Positions 6,901 through 12,628 of a stretch of DNA of 12,628 bases are shown one piece after another. A program made the translations under genes and the position numbers. The stretch lies in assembly GCA_015711895.1 (NCBI GenBank), contig JACVJH010000222.1, positions 1 to 12,628 of the forward strand. The letters run 5' to 3'. The notes below the pieces were generated by a model, which was not told the origin of the DNA, did not search any database, and saw nothing but the letters and a program-made list of their open reading frames with translations. Each line of letters begins with the position of its first letter. Position 1 is the stretch's first letter. Source of the stretch: Candidatus Solincola tengchongensis. Lineage in GTDB: Bacteria; Actinomycetota; Geothermincolia; Geothermincolales; RBG-13-55-18.

Positions 6901-7093
6901 CTGCTTGGGGATCGCTTCGGGATGTTTTCTCCCCAGCGACGATACTTCCGACCTCTCCTTCAGCGATTACCGGGAGGCTTTCGGCGATCCCGGCGAAGTG
7001 GCGGAGTCCTCTTCCAGAAAGCTGGCCTGCGCCGCTAACGCAGCCCTCGAACCCCTGCGCCGCCTCAGAGGGTACGCGGAGGAAAGACTATGA
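3968..7093 (+). CDS. addB: AddB-like nuclease subunit of an AddAB helicase-nuclease
   Basis: This 1041-residue subunit should pair with the downstream AddA to process double-strand breaks for recombination. The N-terminus (residues 1-130) looks like the inactivated helicase domain of AddB/RecC relatives ('KWLMVPNYRTGYQW') but has no Walker A. AddB landmarks follow: 'ATGETNEVREVLRR' (258-271), 'RVEVLYTDYEAYV', and 'FIVGLDDGRFPGTGLQDPLL' before a D-E-E-R-R. The C-terminal PD-(D/E)XK nuclease is intact: H767, G881-R-I-D884-R-I-D887, D901-Y-K903-T-G and Q923-N-Y. The iron-sulfur motifs are altered. The Y-x-x-C-P-F site reads Y-G-K-N731-P-L, and the C-terminal C-x-x-C-D-Y-x-x-x-C reads L996-S-F-S999-D-Y-R-E-A-F1005, so no cluster is expected. 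It is somewhat shorter than Bacillus AddB (about 1166). It ends in an ATGA overlap with addA. Confidence 0.93.
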   Translation: MPGDCVNRPNRLVLSITDFCNRFPVEEKWLMVPNYRTGYQWLENVSLGGAPVFNLRLRTFPSLALELAFEDMERLGLRYVQGLRLELLVGELLTASAAPGGCVPAEGVRPDLVKAVTSTLLDLRLAGLEAEDLESDIFPHSPRARWLGSLLRDLRDSLDQRRLVDYAGSLRLALKALRARRASLREGLRVAVPQSMLSGLRGLERKLWELLPEDRKEVLKDDTGSEHGWGGDAYLLRWINRPAEAPSPAGDGTVEIFRATGETNEVREVLRRCLGKRIPLDRVEVLYTDYEAYVPRLYELCLLLFPENRDDPPVTFAEGIPLRLTAPGRAFLGWIQWIREDFSQRVLADMVDDGLLATGRTFGGGTEPSRPASRLRLLPVGCGRDNYEAAFKAVIRHGIRAGGHKLRGENDEIPLKPGAVFRKEELEELRAFCSELLNDLPRDLSDTLRLLEGARRYLSERVHVRGKADQYALHLLLRRLEELQGWLEESSLVPFPVLDWLEVTVMTSRVLGEGPRPGRLHVAPLSGGGHSGRPWTFIVGLDDGRFPGTGLQDPLLADEERRRLSPDLATSFDRLSASVAGLSELFAGLRGRVTLSYSHYHLREDREMFPSQALLSAFRLISGRPAPTLEEFLRNLPAPASFAAAEPGEALSPDEWWMSTLGRGGLSSDPQAFLAPLYPHLARGLTATRARSGDSFTPYDGYVPEAGRDLDPASGEGPVLSANRLETYGKNPLEYFLRYVLGIEPFREHLHDPRSWLDPLQKGSLLHSLFHRFHRYLREREELPSTGEHWGVLQGMLEEEFEFWREVVPPPSPSVLQEEMAELARTAYIFLHEEELSCRDRRPFYFEVSVGMEGEGPGNPVDLQEPLEIELTGSGKVRVRGRIDRIDLLTSHGSQAFLVCDYKTGSSRRYESGNPFRGGRNVQNYLYVVMAESCLRKEHPGAEVAGFEFFFPGVREHGERIFWDSRTLREGERILRDICLGIASGCFLPSDDTSDLSFSDYREAFGDPGEVAESSSRKLACAANAALEPLRRLRGYAEERL
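7078..7082 (+). promoter_or_regulatory. Ribosome binding site of addA inside the end of addB
   Basis: GGAGG lies 7 nt before the ATG at 7090, which itself overlaps the addB stop (ATGA, 7090-7093). This fixes the addA start and points to coupled translation of the two subunits. Confidence 0.85.
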
Positions 7094-10000
7094 ACGCGAA
7101 CTTTCCGGAAGGTCCGATCGGCTCCACGGCGCTCCCCGACTCCCGAGAGCGTGACTTCATCGTCTCCTTATTGGATCGCAACATCATGGTGGAGGCGGCG
7201 GCGGGGACCGGGAAGACCACGGCCATGATAGGGCGGATGCTCGCCCTCCTCCGCAGTGGCGCCTGCAGCCATATAAGGCATATGGCGGCCATCACCTTCA
7301 CCCGCAAGGCGGCCTCCGAGATACGCAACCGCTTCAGGTCGTCTCTCGAGGAAGCTCACCGCGAGGCGCGGGGAAAGGAGAGGGAGAACCTGGAAAGAGC
7401 CCTGGAAAACGTGGAACAGTGTTTCATCGGGACCATCCATTCCTTCTGTGCCCGCATCCTCCGCGAAAGGCCTCTGGAGGCGGGTGTCGGTCTCTCCTTC
7501 CGGGAGGTCGACGACCTTGAGGACTCTCTCCTCCGCGAGGAGGCCTGGGGGCTCTTCTGCGCCCGCCTTTTTCTCGACGACCCGGGTAACCTGCTGGGAC
7601 GACTCCGCGAAATGGGCTTGCGGCTCTCGGATCTGGAGAGACAGTTCCAGCGATTTGCCGATTTTCCCGATGTCGAGGAATGGCCTACACCCACCTTCCC
7701 GGCGGCGGACCGCCTCTTCGAGACGGCACGCCGGGAATTGGAAGATTACGTCCGCCATATCACGGAGCTTGCTCCTCGCCTGCCCTCCGAACCGGGCAAC
7801 GACAGGCTGATTCCCGAACTCCGCCGCGCATCCCGCGCGGTCTCTCATCTCAGCCTGGATAAGACCGCCGAGCTCATGGAGGCGCTTGAGTTCTTCGACC
7901 GAGGGGTCAGCATTGTCCAGTCGGTCTGGACAAAGGGGAGGGGGTTGAGCGGGGAAACCGCCAAGGAGGAAAAAGCCCGCTGGGAGCGGTTCCGCCGCGA
8001 GGTAGCGCAGCCTGCCCTGGCGCGGTGGCGCGAGATGCGCTACGCGCTGTGCCTGGAGGTCTTCAGATCGGCGATGGAGGCCTATGATCGCCTGCGCCGG
8101 GAACGCGGGGTGCTCAACTTCCAGGACCTGCTCCTCTCCGCTGCCCGCTTGCTGCGGGAGGATGCGGAGGCCAGGAGGGACCTCCAGGCTCGTTATACCC
8201 ATATCCTGGTGGACGAGTTTCAGGACACCGACCCGGTCCAGGCGGAGGCGATCTTCCTGCTCACTTCCTCCGATCCCGCCGAGAGAGACTGGCGGCAATG
8301 CATTCCCCGCCCGGGATCCCTTTTCCTTGTGGGAGACCCCAAGCAATCCATCTACCGTTTCCGCCGCGCCGACATCACCATTTACAACGAGGTGAAGGGC
8401 ATCTTGCAGAAGCACGGTGGAGTGGTCCTTAACCTGACCAGTAATTTCCGTTCCCCGCCCGAAGTGGTGGAATGGGTCAACCGGGTTTTCTCGCCGAATA
8501 GGGATGGCGGCGACCCGGATTCCACCCGCCTGAGGTTTCCGGCGCAGGCCAACGAGTTCTCGCCGGCTTACGTGAGTCTGGTATCCTCGCACACAATATG
8601 TCGGGGAGACGGCTTCTGCGGTGTTTACCGCCTCACGGTGCCCGCGGAACGCTCGAGAAACGACCAAGCTCTGACTTACATGGCGGACCGCATCGCCAGT
8701 TTCATAAGGGATGCCTGTTCCGGGGGGCTTATCCTCCACCGCGGTCCCGGAAGCGATATCCCGGGCAAGAGCGAAGTGGCCGAACCGTCCGACTTCCTCA
8801 TCCTCACCTACCGCAAGGACGACCTGGCCGTCTTCGCCGAAAGGCTGCACGACTATGGCATCCCCTGCCGGACCAGCGGTGGGCAGTCTCTTAACCTGGT
8901 CCCCGAGCTGCGGCTCCTTCACCGGTGCCTCAAAGCCGTTCTGCGCCCTTACGACCCCCTTGCCCTGGTCGCTCTGCTGCGGAGCGAGCTGTTCGGCCTC
9001 AGCGACGCCGAACTCTATGCCTTCAAGAAGGCCGGCGGAGTCTTCGACTACCGGGAGAGCCCTCCCTCGGGCCTTCCGCCGGAAACGGGCGAAGCCGTCG
9101 CCGATGCCTTCAGGCGCCTGCAGGAATACCGGCAGTGGTTCCAAGACATGCCCCTCCTCTCCGCCCTGGAACGGATGGTCCACGACCTGGGGCTCATGCT
9201 GGCCGCAGCCCTAAGGCCCGGCGGTGATATGCAGGCGGGCAGCCTGGCCAAGGCCCTGGAGATAATTCGCGATGCCGGCAGGGAAATCCTGACCGGCTCC
9301 CAGCTTCTCGAGCACCTGGAGCGCCTGGCGGAGAACCGTGAGAGCTACGACGGCGTATCCGCCCTCTCCGAGGACCCGCCCGCGGTCCGGGTGATGAACC
9401 TCCACAGGGCCAAAGGGCTGGAAGCCCCGGTGGTATTCCTGGCTGGTGTGAGCGGCACCGGGAACCACGACCCGGAGATACACGTAGTGCGCGTCCCTCC
9501 GGCCAACCGCGGATACCTCGCGGTCCACAAGGAGACCTCCACTTACGGCCGGATGCTGTTGGCCCATCCTGCGGGGTGGGAAGACATCTCACAACGGGAA
9601 CGCGCCTTCCTTGAAGCGGAGTACCTGCGCCTTATGTACGTCGCCGCCACACGCGCCTCCGCAGCCTGCGTGGTCACGGTGAAGGAACAAAACGACCGCA
9701 ACCATCCATGGCGCTTCTTCTCGACTCACCTGAAGGACGCTCCCGAGCTTCCCGAGATCGCTCCCTCGACCGGAGGGGGCAAATCCTATCCGGAGCCGGA
9801 TTACCGCTCTTTCGAGGAGTGGGCGAGCGAGGCAACCTCCAGGAAAATAACGGTCCTGCGTCCCTCCTATAAAGTGGTGGCGGCGAAGAGGCTGGCGCTG
9901 GCCCCCAGTGACGGTGAGGAAGCGCCGCTCCGCGCAACCGCTGGCTACACACTGGAAGAGATACCCATCTCCTACATAGAGGGGTATGGGGAGCGAGGGA

Positions 10001-10593
10001 ATGATGGCCGGGGCCCAACCACGGCCACGTCACTGTCTGCTGAACTTGGGTACGCTGACTCTGTTCCTGGGGCGACAGCCTCGGAGCGGAGTAGGGAATC
10101 GGAGGACGTAGTTGATCCCGATTTTGGAGAGGTAGTGCACCTTCTCCTCCAGGCGGCCATGGAGAACCCGGAAGCACGACTGGAAGCCCTTGCCATTCCT
10201 TTCCTTGAGGAAAGAGGGCTGGACCCCGCGCTTGCGGAAGACTCCGCCAGCCTGGTGCGTCAGGCCATGCGGTCAACGCTGTGGGAGAGGGCAAACGCAG
10301 CCTCCCAGTGTCTGACGGAAGTACCGTTCCATTTCCTGGAAAATAGCGGGGAAGTCCCCACCCTTGTACGCGGCGCGGTGGACCTGGCCTTTCTCGAAGA
10401 GGACGGTTGGGTCCTCGTGGAGTACAAGACCTACCGGGGAGGGAAGGGTGATCCGGCGGGCCATGCGGCGAGATACCTTCCCCAGCTGCGCCTCTACGCC
10501 GAGGTGTGGGAGAGGATGCTCGGGGAGCCGGTGAAGGAAACCCTGATCTACCTATTGGGAGCGGACCGCCTTTACCGCATGAGAAGAATTTAA
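7090..10593 (+). CDS. addA: AddA-like UvrD/SF1 helicase-nuclease subunit
   Basis: This 1167-residue 3'-5' helicase-nuclease is the motor of the AddAB-type complex. SF1A motifs appear in order: Walker A A-G39-T-G-K42-T43-T, motif Ia I68-T-F-T-R-K-A, Walker B V374-D-E-F-Q-D-T, motif III V414-G-D-P-K-Q-S, motif IV L449-T-S-N-F-R-S, motif V V768-M-N-L-H-R-A-K-G-L-E, and motif VI Y850-V-A-A-T-R855-A. The Q-motif position reads D-S-R-E-R rather than ending in the usual glutamine. The C-terminal PD-(D/E)XK nuclease (about 1005-1160) has H1017, G1095-A-V-D1098, E1111-Y-K1113-T and Q1132-L-R-L-Y. Both subunits therefore keep nuclease triads, as in AddAB and unlike RecBC. A Ser/Thr/Gly-rich linker (about 965-1008) with more T-ending codons joins helicase and nuclease. 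A GGAGG site and an ATGA overlap tie it to addB. Confidence 0.97.
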   Translation: MNANFPEGPIGSTALPDSRERDFIVSLLDRNIMVEAAAGTGKTTAMIGRMLALLRSGACSHIRHMAAITFTRKAASEIRNRFRSSLEEAHREARGKERENLERALENVEQCFIGTIHSFCARILRERPLEAGVGLSFREVDDLEDSLLREEAWGLFCARLFLDDPGNLLGRLREMGLRLSDLERQFQRFADFPDVEEWPTPTFPAADRLFETARRELEDYVRHITELAPRLPSEPGNDRLIPELRRASRAVSHLSLDKTAELMEALEFFDRGVSIVQSVWTKGRGLSGETAKEEKARWERFRREVAQPALARWREMRYALCLEVFRSAMEAYDRLRRERGVLNFQDLLLSAARLLREDAEARRDLQARYTHILVDEFQDTDPVQAEAIFLLTSSDPAERDWRQCIPRPGSLFLVGDPKQSIYRFRRADITIYNEVKGILQKHGGVVLNLTSNFRSPPEVVEWVNRVFSPNRDGGDPDSTRLRFPAQANEFSPAYVSLVSSHTICRGDGFCGVYRLTVPAERSRNDQALTYMADRIASFIRDACSGGLILHRGPGSDIPGKSEVAEPSDFLILTYRKDDLAVFAERLHDYGIPCRTSGGQSLNLVPELRLLHRCLKAVLRPYDPLALVALLRSELFGLSDAELYAFKKAGGVFDYRESPPSGLPPETGEAVADAFRRLQEYRQWFQDMPLLSALERMVHDLGLMLAAALRPGGDMQAGSLAKALEIIRDAGREILTGSQLLEHLERLAENRESYDGVSALSEDPPAVRVMNLHRAKGLEAPVVFLAGVSGTGNHDPEIHVVRVPPANRGYLAVHKETSTYGRMLLAHPAGWEDISQRERAFLEAEYLRLMYVAATRASAACVVTVKEQNDRNHPWRFFSTHLKDAPELPEIAPSTGGGKSYPEPDYRSFEEWASEATSRKITVLRPSYKVVAAKRLALAPSDGEEAPLRATAGYTLEEIPISYIEGYGERGNDGRGPTTATSLSAELGYADSVPGATASERSRESEDVVDPDFGEVVHLLLQAAMENPEARLEALAIPFLEERGLDPALAEDSASLVRQAMRSTLWERANAASQCLTEVPFHFLENSGEVPTLVRGAVDLAFLEEDGWVLVEYKTYRGGKGDPAGHAARYLPQLRLYAEVWERMLGEPVKETLIYLLGADRLYRMRRI

Positions 10594-10680
10594 GAAGATG
10601 GTCGCGCGGCCCTTTCATTACCGTTGAGGACCGCCATGCCGCCCCACTCAGCGTCCTGTGTAGGCCTCGGAGAAATACCA
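10590..10680 (-). pseudogene. Stub of a fifth module with a possible frameshift
   Basis: The fifth module begins W-Y-F-S-E-A-Y-T-G-R and then hits TGA. Skipping one base after the T-G codons gives A-E-W-G-G-M-A-V-L-N-G-N-E-R-A, running to TAA at 10592-10590. This weakly resembles the corresponding part of module 3 (E-E-W-L-C-M-A-N-P-D-G-E-K-A). The resemblance is about 15 residues and may be chance. If real, the gene lost its 3' end by a frameshift and by a junction close to the addA stop. Confidence 0.3.
10594..10647. other. 54-bp convergent gap after addA
   Basis: The gap lies between the addA stop and the stop of the leftward repeat protein. The only secondary structure noticed is a 4-bp GGTC/GGCC stem around GCGC with no clear T run. 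No convincing bidirectional terminator is seen. Confidence 0.6.
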
Positions 10681-11997
10681 GCGCGGGCTTCCCCCGGTCA
10701 CTCCTGGGGAGACGTGGCCGCCGCGTATAGGCTCCCTACCCTCTCCACCCCTTCCCATGTCGAAATACATAGCCCTCTCCGCCACCACCGGCCGGCTCGA
10801 GGAGAGGATCACCGCTACCTGGGAGGGCGAGCCCAGCGAGGAGAGCTCGGCGTTGACGTTCAGGCTCAACCTGCTCTGCCCTCCCAGGCGGAGATGGGTA
10901 TTCCGGGTACCCTCCCCGGGTCCCAGGATAAAGGTGAAGTCCAGGAAGGCCTCATCATCACCGGGGTTCATGACCAGCAGGTATTCCTGGATACCCTGAT
11001 AAGCGGATCCCTCCGCGAACTGCCAAACACTGGCAGGTGCGGGGGAACCAGGGGAAACGTGTCCGTCGTCCCAGGCCCCGTTGAACAGGAAATACATGGC
11101 CCTTTCGCAAGCTATGGGTCTGTCCGCCGTCACCACGGCGGAGACGTCGGTGGGGGCGAGGGTGCCCAGGCACTGGTTCACCATGAGCGTTGAACGGCTC
11201 CGGGCCGGGATCACGACGTGCCAGGGGCCTTTTCTTCCCTCCGGGGTGAAGAGGTAGACGTAGGCCTCGGCCTTCTCCCCATCCGGGTTGGCCATACACA
11301 ACCATTCCTCGAACCGGTCGCTCACGTGGCCTTCCGCGAAATACCAGGTATCGGAGAGCGAGGTCAATCCGGCCTTGGTATGACCACCGTCGGCGGCGAA
11401 CGATCCCTTTACCGCCGTGTATCGGAAGTACATGGAGCGCTCGGCCACCACGGGAGCGTCGGCCTCCAGGGCCGCCGATACCTCTCCCTGGAGGTAACTG
11501 TTGAGGAGAAATGTACGGCGCGTCATGGCGGGGAGTACGAACGCCCGGCTGAGGGCCTGGCCTTCGTTTCCAAGGAGGTTCAACGTCACCCTGACGTCCC
11601 ATGAGTTGAAGTTCCCCACGCAGATATATTCATGGAAGGGCAAGCGATCCGAGGCGTAGCCCTCCGCGAAATACCAGGATTTGGCGGGCTCCGTGACCCC
11701 GAAGGAGTCCGAGCCCCCGTCCATCCATCCGGAATAGCGGAAATACATGGGCCGCTCGGCTAGCAGCGGGGCGCCGTCCACCGATTCCACGCGCACGGCG
11801 AGGTTCTTGTTCCTGAGGTAGCGGTCGGCGTTGCAGTCCAGGGTTATGCGAGAAAGAGCGGGCATCTCCCGGTATACGGTGAGGAACTCGCCCTTCTCGT
11901 CGAGGAAGGTTATCCTGGCCCAGGTATCAGCCTGCCCGGGATTGGCCACACAGAAGAAGGGGAAGAAGTTGTAGGTCGTGTCCTCGGCCAGGAACAC
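10648..11997 (-). repeat. Four tandem ~107-115-residue protein modules plus a stub
   Basis: Module starts, placed at the first aromatic of W-Y-F-A-E-G or its equivalent, are 11997 (degenerate V-F-L-A-E-D), 11676 (W-Y-F-A-E-G-Y), 11346 (W-Y-F-A-E-G-H), 11025 (W-Q-F-A-E-G-S) and 10680 (W-Y-F-S-E-A-Y). The spacings are 107, 110, 107 and 115 codons. Each full module carries an E-Y/W-x-x-x-x-N segment early, a P-A-x-x-R or similar turn in the middle and A-E-R-x-M-Y-F near the end, then a G-G-H/G-G-S linker. Sequence identity is low, so these are old protein repeats, not recent DNA duplications. Confidence 0.9.
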
Positions 11998-12628
11998 GTC
12001 CCGGCTGTCGTGCGGAAAGCAGGGTTCACCCAGGTCGGTGTTGTCGCCATCGCCGTTCTCGTCTCCCGGCACCCGGCCGAATATCCAGGAAGCACTGGCT
12101 TTCGGGTCCCCGGCCCAGGCCGTCTGGCCCCATACCTGCGAATTGGTGCTCCCCGGCATGCGGTTCTTGCGAAATGTATACCCCGACGGACCCAGGTAAT
12201 AGTGGGCACCTGAGAGAAGACGGTACCCGCTTCCCTGAGTATATTCGGCGCTAAGGTCCGGCACGGTGAGCTCCCCCACCGCCATCCCGTGTTCCCGGAA
12301 GACGGTCCGCAGGTAGGAAGGCGTGAAATTGTAGTTCGCGGACGCTGTATAGGAGACTATGCCGGTTCGAGGGTGGAGGAAGGTGTAGGAGTACTCGTTT
12401 ATCCTCCTGAGCACCTCCGCATCGGAAAGGAGGGGGGCTCCGCTCTGCATGTCCGCGGCCTCCAGGCCACCGGAGAAACAGGTATGACGGAGTATCACCA
12501 TGGCCCTGGGGGCAAGGTCGATGCTCTGTTGCCAGTGCTCGCGGAAATCCCCGAACTCCATGGATTCGTAGAGGCCCTCCTCGGTCTCCGGCCGGCCCGA
12601 CCAGGCGGGATCCTCCGGGAGGCCGAAA
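10648..12628 (-). CDS. Modular 'WYFAEG' repeat protein, 5'-partial, probably extracellular
   Basis: The frame is open from the window edge (12627) to TGA 10650-10648, 659 codons. The residues before the first ATG at 12561 (F-G-L-P-E-D-P-A-W-S-G-R) read as normal protein, so the true start and any signal peptide lie outside. The first ~190 residues contain V-I-L-R-H-T-C-F-S-G-G (Cys codon 12480-12478), then 'FLHPRTGIVSYTASANYN'. This pattern recalls the catalytic-cysteine strand of clan CD peptidases (gingipain/caspase-like), but no catalytic His can be checked. An Asp-rich D-E-N-G-D-G-D-N-T-D loop may bind calcium. Four ~110-residue modules follow, each starting near W-Y-F-A-E-G and ending near E-R-x-M-Y-F. 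Such modules are known mainly from uncharacterised surface proteins. The gene stops 11 codons into a fifth module. It is convergent with addA and unrelated to it in function. Confidence 0.92.
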   Translation of the reverse strand, partial: FGLPEDPAWSGRPETEEGLYESMEFGDFREHWQQSIDLAPRAMVILRHTCFSGGLEAADMQSGAPLLSDAEVLRRINEYSYTFLHPRTGIVSYTASANYNFTPSYLRTVFREHGMAVGELTVPDLSAEYTQGSGYRLLSGAHYYLGPSGYTFRKNRMPGSTNSQVWGQTAWAGDPKASASWIFGRVPGDENGDGDNTDLGEPCFPHDSRDVFLAEDTTYNFFPFFCVANPGQADTWARITFLDEKGEFLTVYREMPALSRITLDCNADRYLRNKNLAVRVESVDGAPLLAERPMYFRYSGWMDGGSDSFGVTEPAKSWYFAEGYASDRLPFHEYICVGNFNSWDVRVTLNLLGNEGQALSRAFVLPAMTRRTFLLNSYLQGEVSAALEADAPVVAERSMYFRYTAVKGSFAADGGHTKAGLTSLSDTWYFAEGHVSDRFEEWLCMANPDGEKAEAYVYLFTPEGRKGPWHVVIPARSRSTLMVNQCLGTLAPTDVSAVVTADRPIACERAMYFLFNGAWDDGHVSPGSPAPASVWQFAEGSAYQGIQEYLLVMNPGDDEAFLDFTFILGPGEGTRNTHLRLGGQSRLSLNVNAELSSLGSPSQVAVILSSSRPVVAERAMYFDMGRGGEGREPIRGGHVSPGVTGGSPRWYFSEAYTGR

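Noticed and set aside
7168..9183. 671-codon open frame on the minus strand, opposite addA
   Set aside because: It is entirely antisense to the helicase region, where every SF1 motif is intact. Its translation is low-complexity and Gly/Glu-rich as expected from GC-rich codons read backwards, and no ribosome binding site or family is recognisable.
9674..10618. 314-codon minus-strand frame opposite the 3' part of addA
   Set aside because: It is Pro/Arg/Ser-rich antisense translation over the verified AddA nuclease domain, so it is treated as a shadow.
10594..10620. GGTC-GCGC-GGCC stem after addA as a terminator
   Set aside because: It has only four pairs including a wobble, and a broken T run (CTTTCATT). 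This is too weak to call an intrinsic terminator.

Overview
The window is a GC-rich bacterial segment with five substantial genes in two divergent blocks plus a convergent neighbour. No rRNA, tRNA, CRISPR array or insertion sequence was seen. The organism cannot be named from this sequence. The high G+C, the GTG/TTG starts and a secreted-type protein built of 'WYFAEG...ER-MYF' modules remind me of uncultured high-GC lineages such as deep-branching Actinobacteriota or Chloroflexota. That placement is a recollection of the repeat family, not a demonstrated assignment.

Layout. Bases 1-3288 are a leftward operon. It starts with a PCMH/VAO-type FAD-binding oxidoreductase (1651-3288), followed with a 14-bp overlap by a FixC/geranylgeranyl-reductase-type flavoprotein (267-1664). 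A possible third gene begins at 53 and leaves the window. Between 119 and 298 another frame carries an acidic, internally repeated reading that looks like a frameshifted C-terminal tail of the FixC-like protein. Bases 3289-3967 are a 679-bp, AT-richer divergent intergenic region with three inverted repeats and a chain of very small leftward ORFs joined by ATGA overlaps. These may be micro-genes, a decayed gene or chance.

Bases 3968-10593 hold a rightward two-gene operon for an AddAB-type double-strand-break-processing helicase-nuclease. addB (TTG start, strong Shine-Dalgarno) is followed by addA through an ATGA overlap. AddA has all UvrD/SF1 helicase motifs and a PD-(D/E)XK nuclease. AddB has an intact nuclease triad but no Walker A, and all four positions that normally hold the iron-sulfur cysteines carry other residues.

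Bases 10648-12628 are the 3' part of a leftward gene for a modular, probably extracellular protein. An N-terminal region with a His-Thr-Cys-Phe-Ser-Gly-Gly motif is followed by four ~107-115-residue modules. The gene stops 11 codons into a fifth module, only 54 bp from the end of addA. A weak continuation of the module appears in another frame up to the addA stop.

Working together: AddB and AddA should form one heterodimer that unwinds and trims broken DNA ends for recombination. The two flavoproteins are translationally coupled and probably act in one redox pathway of unknown substrate. The repeat protein has no evident link to either.
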